From Pholiota molesta (lineage: Eukaryota; Basidiomycota; Agaricomycetes; Agaricales; Strophariaceae), in contig JACGCK010000007.1 in assembly GCA_014925825.1 (NCBI GenBank), positions 248,001-312,000 of the forward strand: DNA of 64,000 nucleotides, read 5' to 3'. Shown here one piece after another: positions 1 to 12,344 of this stretch. The position numbers and the translations under genes are program-made. Below the pieces are notes generated by a model. That model was not told the origin of the DNA and made no database searches. It saw only the letters and a list, made by a program, of their open reading frames with translations. Each line of letters starts with the position of its first letter. Position 1 is the stretch's first letter.

Positions 1-1447
1 AGTACTTCATCGCGCTTTGCTTGCGCTCTGCATCAACTTTGCATTGCGCAAGCCTTGCTCAAGCACAAGCGCTGCGGATGCGCAGACGAATACTACTCAT
101 ACGGGCCGCCGTGCGGTGCTTTGCAAGTTTTCAGACATCTAGAGCCAACTCAGACCTGCAATAGTAGGAAATACAGGTAAGTAATTATTTTAACTCGTAA
201 CGATGCCAGCACTTTCACCCAATTTCCAGGTTTTCAACTCCTTTCCAGGCAGCGGCAGACTGGGACGGCCAGCGGAGTACGTGTTACGCCTGTATAAATA
301 AGTATTCTTCTATCCGCTTGAACTTTCAGATGTCGTTTAAACTTCGAATTTAAAATTTAATCAGGTCTATCGTTGACTAGCCTATGCATGTTAAAAATCA
401 GTTGGTCATTGCGAACACGCACGATGAAAGGCTTGTGAAATCAAACCGAAGCAACAAGAAAATGGCTGCCGTCGAGCTTTCTTTGAATATGTAAGAGTAT
501 TATTTTACCTATTTATTAGTCACCAGCCCCAGTAGCGAGCCTAACCAGCCCCAACCACTCCACAGAGCTCCAAAGCGGGACTGACGAAGCGGTCATCCAT
601 TGGAAATCGCTCCCAATTGCTCTCGCTTCCAATTCGCCTCGTAAACGACATGGACACGTCGGACATGTAAGCCCATGAACACATGGGGATCGTGTCGGGC
701 TGTTGTGCAACCGCTGCTGAGATGCCTTGACACTTATAAGACGGAGTCTGAGCTTCGGATAATTTGTTGACTTTATAAGAAAGCCAGACAAGGATTCCAA
801 TGTGATGCTTGCTGTGCTTGGTATGATTGTGACGATTCAAGGTAAGACATTGCCTTAGTTTTGATAATGGCGGCGTTCGTACTAATTATGACCTATTATG
901 ACAAAAGATGCACGCTAGAGTCTGCTAGACGCATCCCACATATGGTTTGTGGCTGCTTCTTCGAGACTCAATAACCGTTATTTCCATGTTATGCGGCCTT
1001 CATACTACCTTTTGTAATCCTTGAATTCAGATGGTCTCTTTTAAAACATCTCACGCCGTTTTACATGTTTTGATGGCACTTGAGTACAGCTTGGCAGCCT
1101 TCGTTGCCTGATGGTGGGAGAAAACAATCACCGGATCATATTGTACCACCGCTTTATTCTGCTTTATTCCAGCGAGACTATATTGTCAGCGAGTTTACAT
1201 CGCACTTGGCTGTCCACGGTTCTTCCACGCAAACGTCAAGCACATGAGGCCATGACATAGCTTACTACTGCGGGTGCCCACCTTTGTCCTCTCAAACGAC
1301 CCATATATCACACGGCTGTGAGAAGCCCACGACCTTCCTGACTCGCTCCCGCCGTCCATGATGGATACAACACCCATCCTGCCACACATAGATATCTCTA
1401 ATACCTTCGGTAAATTCGCTTGCTAAAGCGCAACACACCAGTATTGT
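1..1447. other. No gene recognised (left edge)
   Basis: AT-leaning sequence with only short, unconvincing open frames on both strands. No splice-linked coding chain, no recognisable domain and no RNA gene was seen. The last part probably carries the promoter of the DUF6534 gene that follows. Confidence 0.5.
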
Positions 1448-3662
1448 ATGGTATTGACTGCCTACCTTGTAGGTGCGGCACTGATCGGGGCGTTCGTTGC
1501 TACAACGTCAGTGTTGTATGGATCTCCGTTTTGAGAACGAATTACTAATTCTTTCAATTTTTACAGACTGTACGGTCTGACGACCCTGCAAGTACGCCAT
1601 CGATCCATCCTTCATTACTGCAATAGCTCATGTGCGATACTTTAGACATATCTTTACTATGTCTACTATCCAAAGGACTCGGGATCGATGAAAAGCATAG
1701 CAAGTACCTCCATTTCGCGCCATCTTGATCGTGTGCTGATCTCTGATCGAATAGGTATCGATAATCTGGTATATTCCCCGCATCGTCCCCACTGTCCGCC
1801 AGCTCTGAATTACATTGCGCCTGCAGGATATTGGACACCCTACAAGCTGCCTTCAGTACGTAAAATTGATACTATTTACGACGTCTATCCTCAACTGTCC
1901 CAAAAATAGTGACTTTCAGCGTCTATCATTATCTAGTATGCTTCAGTTTCCTCGCGGATGGAAGTGTGGGTCCTGAAGAATGTCCGTCAATAGGTCACAA
2001 GCTACTTCGACCTAGCGTCTCTGGAAACTGGGCACTGGTGAGTCTGCTCATACAGGAAAATAGCCATAGCCAAGCTCATCGTCGATGTTCGCAAAGGTCA
2101 CTCTTCGTACGTTTACTTTTTCCTTGTCCGAGAACTGTGTGTATTCAGGGCATATTTCCTCACCCGATCACCCACCTTCCCAGCTTTCTGTGGCATTCAA
2201 CACCGTCATCTCATGCATCGTGCAAATGTACGTCTGTCTACGCACGCCTTCGACTTTGATAATTATTCTAGGTTCTGTGGTAGCTTTTTTATCGTCCGGA
2301 TATCCCAACGTAAGTTTCCCGTACCCAGAGCAAGGGAATACAGATGCTTAACTTAGGATCAATCATCAGTTTGCAGCCCGAGGTACCGGTGGTGGATAGT
2401 CTCGATTATCGTGAGTGCTGATATCACAACTTGAAGCATATCAACATTTTATCAACATCAACGTTTGTTTTCGCAGGGAGTGGTGGTGGCAGCACATTTT
2501 GCTTTTGGCGTTGGTGAGTGAAATTTTTGTTCTCATGAGTGAAGTCCAGGTCCGATTGCCGTTCTCGACTTAGAGACGGTTGTTTTCATGTGAGTTAGAT
2601 CGCTCCAGCTACATTCAATAGCTGTTGAGCCTGCACTCGCGTAGGTTCATCAAGAAGGATTTGGCGAAGTTATCCGATATTAGCGTGTGTGTCTCTCAGT
2701 ACATATTAGGATTCATTTGCTGAAACCGCAGTTCGAATCGTATAGTTGTTCGCGGCTACACCTTTCGCCATTTTTGCCGTGTTGTCAGACTTCATGATAG
2801 CTGGTACATTGTGCTATCTGTTACAAGGAAGTCGCTCTGGATTTAGAAGGTGAGTGGCTTTACGGGTGACCATCAACGTACAATACTCATCGAAGAATAA
2901 CAGAACCGATACTATCATCTCGACCTTAATTATATACGCCATCAATCGCTGCCTGTTGACCTCGTAAGTTGCGTCGTTGTTAGGTTATAAATTTTTTCTA
3001 AGACTATACATCAGCATTGTTGCGATTGTGGAAGTGATCGTGGTATGCCACCAATCTTTCATACACTTTACCTGGCTGTATTTACTCGTTATTATTTCAG
3101 TTTGCCCTTATGCCACATACTTTGTGGTTTCTTGCAGTCGACTTCTTTATCGGAAAACGTAGGTCGTTGTAGCCAGTTTCTTTCCGAGAGACGCTCTAAA
3201 TTCGCGAATCGCATCAGTTTACGCAAATAGTCTTCTCGCGACATTGAACAGTCGGGTCGCTATTCGCGCCACAAATACCACGACACTGAACAGTATGCAT
3301 CTTTCGGAGCTCGACTTTGGATCATCAAATGAGACCGAAACGGTGCGTAGCCATATACATGAATTATCAAATTGACCTGAGTGTTTCTCCTTTAGAAAAA
3401 TGAAAGAGTAAGGCCGTAGTTTGTATATCAGCTTGATCAATCTAACGAGCGAGCGTCGTCTGTTATCTAGATGCGGCGCGACGTTGTGGTCGACCTCAAT
3501 GTTGGAAGTAGTTCACGTCAAAATACGACCACCAGAACGACGGAACGAAATTCCACTGAGGGCTTTGCAAGGAGCAAGGTATGTGACCGTGATCAATGGC
3601 GCTGTTTTCAACCCATATGCCATTACGCATTATTGACACAGGCACTTGTTTACCAGACATAG
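1448..3662 (+). CDS. DUF6534-type multi-pass membrane protein, many small exons
   Basis: The protein is rebuilt from many tiny exons. Exon 1 starts at ATG 1448 and ends at 1506, exon 2 is 1567-1591 (reads LYGLTTLQ), and exon 3 starts at 1646 (YLYYVYYPKDSGSMKSIA). Later coding pieces include a block near 2755-2850 (TPFAIFAVLSDFMIAGTLCY), one near 2902-2964 (RTDTIISTLIIYAINRCLLT), one near 3100-3150 (FALMPHTLWFLAVDFFIGK) and one near 3222-3340 (NSLLATLNSRVAIRA). This order of motifs is what I know of the agaricomycete DUF6534 family: seven predicted membrane helices, a conserved 'TD..I..LI.Y.IN..LLT' core and a terminal 'NSLLATLNSR'. Function in the family is unknown. The hydrophilic tail (3471-3662) may hold one more intron. 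Exons in 1692-2700 are uncertain and could include decayed pieces. Confidence 0.7.
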
Positions 3663-4377
3663 ACTTGATAAAACTATCCATTACCAGTGGTCTGATGACC
3701 ATTGGCACGACTTAATTTATGACTTCAGCGACGTGTAATATAATATGTAATTGTAAGCTTCAGGACTTGTTACTCAGGATCTGTGTCTTCGTAAATCGGC
3801 ACAAGTCGTGGTCGATGCAGAGTATGAAAATTTTTACAAGCGCTGGGCTATCTTAATTTCTATGTTCTTCCATTCGCGAATGGACTCCAAAGGACGAAAA
3901 CTTCCGAAAGGAGGACAGATATCTTATATGGTGCTTGTGATGATTCCAGAGCCTTGATGGAGTAGGCGCTCGATTTCTAGTAAAAAAAGCGCCGGCAACA
4001 AGCGCCGGCAAGCTTAAAGTGAATTAGTGATTCATATACCAACTTATTGTATCTGTGGATAGGTCCTCGTTCTATTTAATTCCTAGCGTCTTCACAAACA
4101 TGCTTCACTGCGGTGATACTAGGCTGTGCATAATTTGGCTACTTACCTTGAAAGAGAAATTTACATTCATCTGATTCGATCATTACGGAATTTGGAGGAA
4201 GAAAAACGCACGGGTACAGAGCAGAAATCGAATGCTTAAAAGTTGGCTTCCCTCACTTCCTTTTTTACATTTGTTCACGAATCATTGCGACTATCGTTTA
4301 TCATCGCTATCTTTTAAATCATATGAGCATGTGAACACGATGCTAAGATTACTTGAATATGTGCTCACAAACTCGAA
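3663..4377. other. Intergenic; short direct repeat
   Basis: No gene seen. A 10-base GC-rich word, gcgccggcaa, occurs twice in tandem around 3987-4012 in otherwise AT-rich DNA. The rest is the 3' flank of two convergent genes. Confidence 0.4.
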
Positions 4378-4815
4378 TCACCACTGCAACCAGCTGCACC
4401 TTGCACTTGCAACAGCAGCATCCCAACCGGCGGCTCCCTTTTCTAGGACCTCGACACTCTCGATTTCGTCCTTTCCAAGCTTTAATCCGTTGTAAAGATG
4501 AGGAAACATTCCTTCTCCCCCTCTTGGTCCGCAAACCTCCGCCTTTGGATCCTCCCACCTGATTTGGCTCTCAACTTTATCGTAGCTTATTTTCAGCACA
4601 TAAACAAAAGAGTCATCCTTGAAGAACCACTTCAAAGTATTGAGAATTTGTGTCGAGGTGGAGAGGTGGATGAACCCGGAGGACTGGTCAATCGCACTAA
4701 CGGGGAGCTTATCAGGAAGTTGGCTCTTGTCCAATGGTACTGGAGTCGACGATGGAACGAGTTTATAAACAAAGCTAGGCTTAGATGCCGTTGAGGTAGA
4801 TTCAGGATTTGACAT
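4378..4815 (-). CDS. DUF952 family protein
   Basis: Intronless frame of 145 codons from the ATG at 4815; an upstream in-frame ATG at 4860 would add 15 residues, but the start reading MSNPESTSTASKP looks more natural. The protein shows the DUF952 pattern: an N-terminal 'FVYKLVP' strand, 'SGFIHLSTSTQ' in the middle, and a C-terminal 'IRWEDP...GGEGMFPHLYNGL'. The family, shared by bacteria and fungi, is small and soluble; its biochemical role is not established. The gene lies tail to tail with the DUF6534 gene. No signal peptide or membrane segment is visible. Confidence 0.8.
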   Translation of the reverse strand: MSNPESTSTASKPSFVYKLVPSSTPVPLDKSQLPDKLPVSAIDQSSGFIHLSTSTQILNTLKWFFKDDSFVYVLKISYDKVESQIRWEDPKAEVCGPRGGEGMFPHLYNGLKLGKDEIESVEVLEKGAAGWDAAVASARCSWLQW

Positions 4816-5427
4816 CCTTTGGGGCGCAGAGTGGCCTTGAGTCGGCCAGCGGTAGTACACGGTGGTTCAATGATAAGGAGATTCAAAGGAGAGTGAGTCC
4901 AAATTGAAATCCTGTTTTACCGCCTGTCACGAGGATGATGGGTCTCGATCACAAATTATTGTGTATGAGTCGAGTCTAGCTCTAGCGCGGGCCATCCTTC
5001 CTTAGGCTTTCAAAGAGTCTCCTTATCAAACCCTGACACGAGCTAGAGCTGAGCTAGAGTAAGCCCCCTAAATTTCCGAGTTGACATTCAGATTGCATCA
5101 GATGAAGAGAACATAGTAATATACAAGAATTTTTCATCAAATGTACAAAAGCTTTACATGGTACACAGGTATCGAAAATAATTAATCTTTGTTCATTCAT
5201 GCAGATACTTACTGTCACTGATTTACGGAATGCAAATAATCTCAGTACACACGTATAACACCTTGAATTGATTGAGCTATACATACCAACGGAACATAAA
5301 TAGTGTAATCAGCGTCTGGAGAATCAATAAGAAGTCGGGGTGCTCACCTCAGTACACGCGTACAATTAAATGCAACTGGGTGACGCTACATATAGTAGAG
5401 GACCATAAACGTATCCCGCATAGTCAA
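4816..5427. other. Intergenic; inverted-repeat rich segment
   Basis: Non-coding between two minus-strand genes. Around 4974-5059, copies of the word ctagctctag and its complement (tctagctctagc near 4976, gagctagagctgagctag near 5038) could fold into a stem. It may belong to the 3' UTR of the acyltransferase gene or to the promoter of the DUF952 gene. Confidence 0.35.
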
Positions 5428-6756
5428 CTACTCTCTTGCCCCACTCTCAGGTCCCTGGCGAAGACGATCATAAATCCTCTGGAATGCAGATGGACCCCCC
5501 AGATATACGTATACGAGAGACACCGCCCAGCTTCCCGCGACACCAGAAATACCACTCAAAACCGTTTTTACGACCGGGTGCTGAAGGTCGGTATGGCCAG
5601 TCTGATTCAATGCATAGGACGTGATCAAGACGGGGATCATGTGAATGTATGTCTGGATATATGTATGTCTCGTCCAGACGCCCCAATTTTTGTTGGTGAA
5701 TGGCGTATTCGCGAAGGTCGAAATGAGAGCAATGGATAGGATGTAGAAAACAGACGGGTTCCAAAGTGTGAAGAAAGCGGTATATCCGTTGAAAGCGGTA
5801 TATCCGTTGAATCCTGGATTGTCGAAATAGCGTCCGCCTTCGGTGTCTCGTGTCGCCCGTATGAATTTCCACAGCTGGTCCCAATGATCTTGTGCAATCC
5901 CGAGCGAAAGGTACGCGGCTGATTCGGATCCAACGAGGAGTCCCACTGCCGCGGCTGGACGAGAGATATGAAGATATCGATCGACAACGGGGAAGTTAAT
6001 GCCTGCGATATAAGCAACGATGTAGGTAATAGGCGCTCCATAACCAGGGAATTCAAATGGATAATAACGCTTGACAATGAATGGAATGATTCGGAGGTGG
6101 AAACAATTTCCTAATGTGAGCGAGGTGACCAAGACGAATGAAAGGACGAAGATGGCGTAAAACCATGCTCGGGAATCCTTGATCCTTGATTCGAGTCGCC
6201 CAAAGGAGGCAGAAGACCATTTTTTCCCAGCCCAGCGGCCGAAAAGATAGATGTAATCGAAGAGGAGGAGAGTGAAAACGTATGGTCCAGGTCCTTCCAA
6301 ACGGCCCGCATCGGAATCAAACCTAAGGTCATTGAAAATGGCCTTTCCACCAATTAAACAGAGGATTTTGACCAGATATTCTCGTCCAAACACGAGGTAT
6401 AACAGAGCAGGTAATCCAGTCTTTACAGATCGAGAGACGAAGTAAGCAGAATCGGTTTTGGATGAAAGGGCAAGATGGCACGAATAACCAGAAACGAAGA
6501 AAAATGCTCCATACAGAAACGCTTTATTTGTGACGATAAAGAGCGCTAAGGGGAGAAAGTCCGCTTTGTTATAGAGTGAGCTAATTATGGTTTTGCTGGA
6601 TTGGGAGGCCACGACTGATATTGCGGCGTGATGGAAGATGAGGAGAATGGTAAGGACCGCACGTAGATTGTCAAGAAAGTGAATCCTTTGTACGGTTCTT
6701 TCAGACGTAGGGCCTGGAACGGGCGCTCCGAGGAGAGGGGTCGTTTCAATAGCCAT
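5428..6756 (-). CDS. Acyltransferase-3 family integral membrane protein
   Basis: Single open frame of 442 residues with no intron, unusual beside its intron-rich neighbours. After a short cytosolic tail the sequence 'IHFLDNLRAVLTILLIFHHA' carries the Arg and His spaced as in the acyltransferase-3 superfamily (Arg, ten residues, His) at the first membrane helix. About ten hydrophobic segments follow, including 'VSGYSCHLAL' and 'GYGAPITYIVAYIAGINFPV'. Members of the family move acyl groups onto sugars, lipids or small molecules at a membrane; the substrate here cannot be told. A perfect 18-bp tandem duplication (5773-5808) gives the repeated NGYTAF peptide. The start at 6756 is the first ATG and precedes the conserved part by about 25 residues. 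Confidence 0.85.
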   Translation of the reverse strand: MAIETTPLLGAPVPGPTSERTVQRIHFLDNLRAVLTILLIFHHAAISVVASQSSKTIISSLYNKADFLPLALFIVTNKAFLYGAFFFVSGYSCHLALSSKTDSAYFVSRSVKTGLPALLYLVFGREYLVKILCLIGGKAIFNDLRFDSDAGRLEGPGPYVFTLLLFDYIYLFGRWAGKKWSSASFGRLESRIKDSRAWFYAIFVLSFVLVTSLTLGNCFHLRIIPFIVKRYYPFEFPGYGAPITYIVAYIAGINFPVVDRYLHISRPAAAVGLLVGSESAAYLSLGIAQDHWDQLWKFIRATRDTEGGRYFDNPGFNGYTAFNGYTAFFTLWNPSVFYILSIALISTFANTPFTNKNWGVWTRHTYIQTYIHMIPVLITSYALNQTGHTDLQHPVVKTVLSGISGVAGSWAVSLVYVYLGGPSAFQRIYDRLRQGPESGARE

Positions 6757-7484
6757 CTCCTTCGAATCGGTCTTGTCGAGGTTGAAGGCTGTAGTCTCAA
6801 AGCCAAATTATTAACCTCGGTTTCTCACCGTCTAGAGGACGATGCTATATTGATGCTATACCGATGTCTAAATAGACAATGGAACACGAACAGGCTTGAG
6901 CTTTGGAGCACATAAAGAGGATACGGAAGATTACCTGTGGTGTAAACACCGCGTTCCTAGGCAGCAGTCTGGGCGGTCAGTGAGTGAAGTTGACTGTTAT
7001 AGAGACACATCTTATAGTTCGACGATTCTCACGGACATGGTCAAGAATCGCCGCAGCCGAAAACACAAGACTCGCACAAGAGTAGCACCATACTAGCACT
7101 GCGCAGTACATCAGACATCGACCGCAGCACTGAGGTGACTCCGCAAATTATAATGGGGCACATCCGTGAATGTTACATTGAATAAAAGTGACTCCATCAT
7201 CAAAATTCTGAGCAATAATGATATTGGTTTGCTGCGACTGGGGATGAATATGTGATCCTGCAAAACTAAAAAGCACGAATAGCAAGATTGATAAGATAGG
7301 ATAATACAGAAAGGCAGAAGATGATTTTTGATTCAACCTAAATTAATAAGTAAAAAAAATGCGGTCGGAAAACACATTAAATAAAGATAGGTTGGCGACA
7401 TTAGGACGGTATAATAAGAGACCGATAAGAAATAAATAGACATCCGAAAGAAAAGAGACTGGTAAGAAAACGACTCGAAAATAT
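6757..7484. other. Intergenic between acyltransferase and STE12 genes
   Basis: No coding chain seen. It contains the promoter side of the acyltransferase gene (near 6757-7100) and the AT-rich 3' flank of STE12 (near 7150-7484). Confidence 0.45.
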
Positions 7485-10400
7485 TTAGAGCGTCGCATGT
7501 TGATGTTGTTGAGTATAATATCCGTCATATTGCTGTTGTGCGCCGTACTGATTGCCCACTGGCATCGTCGCAGCGTGGATGATCTGTTGCTGTTGCCCTT
7601 GGGTTACATAGGAATTTGCTGGGTATTGCATTGGCAGGTCGATGTTGAACGCCCCAGGCGACTCGGTCTGATGGAACGACGCAGGCGACCCGGTGCGAAA
7701 CACCGTATCCCCGAACACGCCCGCGCTCGCAGCGCCCGACGCGTCCAGGTTCATGTTCATCATCATCTGCTCGTGCAGATTCGCCCCATAGCTCGAGTTG
7801 CGCGATTCTGACCGCACGTACTCGGACCCGAGAGGAATCGCATGGACCTGCGGACTCGAGTGAGTCGAGTTCGCGCGGGAGTTGCTGTTGCTGTACGCGT
7901 AGGGGTGGTATCCACGTGGTGCGCCACTCGAGGAGCTGATGGACGAGTTGACGCTGCCCGGCGAGCCGGTCTGGAACTCGCCGCTGTTGGCGGTCATCGG
8001 TCGCCTGATGGGCTCGCCGTTGCGGATGAGAGATGGGGTCATGCTGCGGTGGCGTCTCATCGGGCCGACGTTGCCGCCAGAGATGTTTTCAAGCATGTTG
8101 GGTGGATAGAGGGCGGCGTGGTCGAAAGACTGCTTGTGTGAGGGTGCGGATAGAGAGGGCGTTGCGTATTCTTCGCCGAATCCAGAGGACGTTGATGAGG
8201 TGGAGGCGTGCGAATGGTGTTGGAGGTTGCGCAGATATCCTGCAGGCGATGAGGTCAAGGAAGAGCGGCTGCTATTTCGGACAGGCCCCAGAGGGACCAT
8301 TCCAGTCGGCGGCGAAGGCATGCTGACGTTGCTGAACGCAGGACTCGGCTGCGGGCGATTGGCCCACTGCGGCGCATCTGGGAAGTCGGAGGTAGTCGCA
8401 GACGAAAACAGCATCCCACTGGTAGCTGAGGACGGCAAGCTGGAGAAATAATCCGACCCCGCCTGCTGGTTGCGGTAGATCAGGTTCGCGTCCACGCTGC
8501 CTGTGCGCATCAGCAGGCCCGGCTCGTCGCCCTGCACGTCCTGGACGCCGCCTGGGATCTCCACCTCGCACATATTGGGGTCCAGCATGAACGGCGACGC
8601 GTTGCCGGCGTTGAGCAGGTTGAACTGCTCCAGATCCATGAGCGGCCCCATCCCCAGGCCACCGTTCGCGCCATACATATCCATCCCGCCCAGCCCACCC
8701 GGGCCGCCAAACCCAACGAGGTTGTGCATCGCGTTGTCCTCATCCTCATCCCCGCCATCGCCCTGCGGCGGGCTGCCCTCGTTCGCGCTGCCCTCGCCGC
8801 TGATATCGCCCTCCTCGCCGTCCATCCACTCCCGTGCGGGGCCGCCGACGTGGCCGGTCTTCTCGTGCGTGCGCAGGTGCTGCGTCAGGTTGTCGCTCCG
8901 CGAGAAGTTCTTGTTGCACTTGGGGCACGTGAACGGCTTCTCCATCGTGTGTGTGCGGAGGTGGCGCTTCAGGTGCTCCATGCGCTTGAACAGGCGCCCG
9001 CAGGAGAACAGCGGGCAGACGAAGGCGCGGACCTTGCCGTCGGCGGAGACGCGCTCGTACTGCGCAATACCGGAGCCCCCTGCAGGGCCGAACGCGGGCT
9101 GCTGTTGCTGTTGTTGTTGCTGCTGTTGATTTTGTGCCTGCGCGAACGTCGTCGTATCCGGCCCCGCCGAGAGCGTCCCCGACGCGCCCCGTGCCTGCGC
9201 CTGCTCGCGCGCAAAATCATAGCTCCGCCCCCTCACATGCCCCGCCGCCGCCTGCGCCTGCGCCGCGAACCGCTGCTGCTGCGCGTCCAGCGGCGGCGCG
9301 CCGTGGCTGTACGTCACCACGGGCTCGCCGACGAGCGCGTGCGGCGGCGGCTTCGGCTTCGGCACGACGCCGTCGCCGGGCAGCAGCTCGCCGCGCGCCT
9401 GCTTGAGGAACATGTCCGCGGCGCTGAGCGCCATGCCCGCCTCCGCCGCGCGCCGCGCCTGCTCCGCGCGCGAGTGCGGCGCGAACTCGTGGCGCATGCT
9501 CGGGTGCGCGGGGCGCTCGCGGCTGAGGCTGCTGCTGAACCGCGTCGCTGCGGGCCCACCGGCCCCACCGGCGGCGGCGCTGCTCCGCCCGCGCGCGGAG
9601 CCGGCGCCGCCCTCGTACTCGTCCCCGCGCCGTACTCCTCGCTGCCCTTCCGCAGCCCGCTCGCCGCCTTCGTGCCCTTCTTCCGGCGCAGCTTGTAGTT
9701 CGGGCTGCCCTGCGACACCGCCGCGAGGAACAGCTGCTGCCCGGGCGCGGTGGGCGGCGCCGCGCCGCGGCTCTGCGAGCGCCGCCGCCGGCCCTCGTCG
9801 CCCGTCATCGGGTCGTCCGCGTCGTCCGCGCTCTCGTCCATGCCCTCGCCCGCGTCGCTCGCGCCACCCGCGTCGGCGCCGTGCGCGGTGTTCGGAAGCG
9901 CCGCGGGCTCGCCGGAGCCACCGCCGCCGCCGCCGCCGCCCTCCTCGATGCGGCGCACGGCGGCCTCGAGCTCGCCCTCGCCCTCGCGCGCGCCCTGCGC
10001 CTTGCTGAACTGCTCGTAGAGGCTCTTCTTCGGATCGTACGTGAACGAGAGCGCGGGCTCGCCGACGATGTGCGTCGTCGGCTCCTGGCCCATCTTCTCG
10101 CGCTTGAGGTCGCGCTCGAGCGCGTCGAGGAAGAGGCGGTCGTGCGGGACGGAGAACCTAAGGATTGGGAGGGGGCGTTATGGGTGCGACGGGGCGTGCG
10201 AGGGGGGGAGGCGTACCAGTAGAATACTTTTTGTTTCTTCTGCGTGCGGATACATTGGTACTTGAACAACAGGTCTAGGAAAGGGCTCTGATTGGAACAA
10301 AAAATAAAATCATCAGTTCAATGTTCAGCGAGTGAAAACCCTCAAAGCAGAAAAATGAGAAGAGCAAAAGGGACGCAAAACGTAAACAGTTAGCAATGAA

Positions 10401-11805
10401 GGATTGATTAAAACGATAAATAAATCTCTCAAAGCCCTCAAACCCGAAAAACATGAAGCGCAAAAAGGGACGCCAACGTGAGAAGTTCGCAATGAAGGAT
10501 CGCCCCCAAGCGATAATATCGAAGCGAACGTAATCGGCAAGCTCGCCCGTCCAGCCCTTCAATATCCATGCATAAAACACAAGTCGAGCCTGGCATGAAC
10601 GCACGCAGCCACGTCTTCCACACCCTTCCTTCCAACCACACACACCTCTTCTGTTCGTCCAACTACGCCATCCACGCCATCCACCGCCCAACGAACCCGA
10701 CTCCGAATCCATTCAAAAACCAAAAACCCACTCAAATAACAAAAACAAAAACGAAACCGCATCCCAATCGCAGACCAGACCAACAAACAAAAACGCACCT
10801 TCGGCTCCTCCAGACACGCATCCACGCCCGGCTTCAAGTTCCGCAGATCACTAAACACGCCCTCCTCGAACTTCTTCATATTGCGCACCGGCCGCCCGAA
10901 CGCCTGTTCCACCACGCATCAGCAAACGGTAGATAAAAAAGAAAGGGAGAAGAGGGTGAAGATCCGGCGCTAATGGATGGACGGAGGGGCGGAGGAATAA
11001 ATGCCCTAAAGCACGAGCACAAGTGCCCTCCGCTTTTGTAAATGGGCTCGCACACACCACGCCATCACCCCACCAAACTCCATCCAAAAAACCACAAAAA
11101 AAAAGGAAAGAAAAACCCACCTCAAACCGAAACACCAGCGCCCTTACAATATCCGTCCCCGTAATATGGTACAGCCCATTCCACAGCACGCACGTCACGA
11201 ACTCCTGCGTCGGCAGCGCGAAGCGGTTCAGCGCCGGGTGCGGCGGCGACAGCGCCGGGTACGCACCGCCGCCGCCGCCCATGTCCAGCCCGTGCGCATG
11301 GGGGAAGTTTGGCGGGTAGGAGCCGTAGTCCGCGGCGTTGGCGTTGGGGGGGAGCAAGGACGCGGAGTGCAGGGAGTTGGGTGGTAGCGAGGACGAGGAT
11401 GAGTGCAGAGACGATGAAGCTAGAGAGGAGGATGGCAGAGAGGCGGAGGAGGAAGAGGACGAAGCGGCGTTCACAGGCGCCGAGTCCCAGCGCGACGGCG
11501 CGGTCGCGAGGAAGAACTTGAGCCGGTCGAGGTGCGCGAGCTTGTCCTGCTCGCCCGGCTTCAGCGCGCGCGAGAACCCCGCGGAGAGGCCCGGCGTCGA
11601 CTGCGCGTAGTCCACCACGCCCGTGCCGCCTCCCTGCTGCAGTTGTCCCTGCTGCTGCTGCGGGGGTCCGTGCGCGGCGCCGTTACTGCTGCTGCTGCTG
11701 CTGCCCACGCCCACCACCATCTCCGCGCCCCCCTCCACACCCGCATTTCCACCGCCGATGGGGTCGAATCCGTTGGTGAAGCCGGACGCCAGAGCCCCGC
11801 CCGGA

Positions 11806-11844
<39 letters not shown>

Positions 11845-12344
11845 AGCGCGTTGTGGAACTGCGCATGCACGTGCGCGTTCCCCGGGCGCGCGGTGCGCTC
11901 GTTCGGGTCGTGCTCGTGCGCGGAGGACGCCGTCGAGGTGCTCACCTGCAGCGCGGGCGCCGCGGGCAGCGCCGTGTACGACGAGTACGACGAGCTCCGG
12001 CTCGCGAGGTGCGGGTGCTGCTGCTGCTGCTGGAGCTGGGGATGTTGTTGTGAATGCGGATGTTGTTGGGAATGCGCAAGTTGTTGGGGGTGCGACGGAT
12101 GCTGGGGGTGCCGGCGCGGGGCGTACGGGTGGATGGGCGCGCCCGCGGGGATCGGGTACGTCTGCGCGTGCGCGAGCACGGTGTGCGGGTGCGGGTAGCC
12201 GTACGGCTCGAGATCGGCGGCGTGGAAGGAGCGCGGGGAGGAGTGCGTCGAGGACGGGGCGGAGTCGAGGTAGTGCCCGTAGGCGCCGCGCGCCGCCTGC
12301 GGGAGGCCCGTGCCGCTGCTCGTGCTCTGCTGCTGCTGCTGCAT
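7485..12344 (-). CDS. STE12: STE12-type transcription factor with two C-terminal C2H2 zinc fingers
   Basis: Five exons keep frame: 12344-11121, 10903-10799, 10287-10217, 10157-9619 and 9547-7485, giving 1333 residues. The STE DNA-binding domain is spread over exons 1-4: '[14 protein letters not shown]', then '[20 protein letters not shown]', '[19 protein letters not shown]', '[19 protein letters not shown]' and '[20 protein letters not shown]'. Exon 5 holds two adjacent C2H2 fingers ('[19 protein letters not shown]' and '[20 protein letters not shown]'), the basidiomycete arrangement. The N terminus is rich in Gln, His and Ser, with poly-Gln and poly-Gly runs. STE12 proteins are nuclear factors at the end of the pheromone/filamentation MAP-kinase cascade. 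A Ser-rich stretch of about 85 residues (11230-11480) interrupts the STE domain. Introns 1 and 2 (217 and 511 nt) are long for this genome. Confidence 0.95.
10337..10516. repeat. Diverged tandem duplication inside STE12 intron 2
   Basis: Two units of about 83-85 bp (10337-10419 and 10432-10516) align along their length, sharing ccctcaaa, gaaaaa, aaaagggacgc, agcaatgaagga or cgcaatgaagga, and a final gcgataa or acgataa. They account for part of the unusual 511-nt intron. Confidence 0.7.

Noticed and set aside
516..840. Two overlapping minus-strand frames of 94 and 99 codons
   Set aside because: They are different frames of the same stretch, with no domain and no link to other exons.
8724..9698. 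324-codon plus-strand frame opposite STE12
   Set aside because: It is the antisense shadow of GC-rich, low-complexity STE12 coding sequence; its Arg/Ala-rich composition has no independent support.
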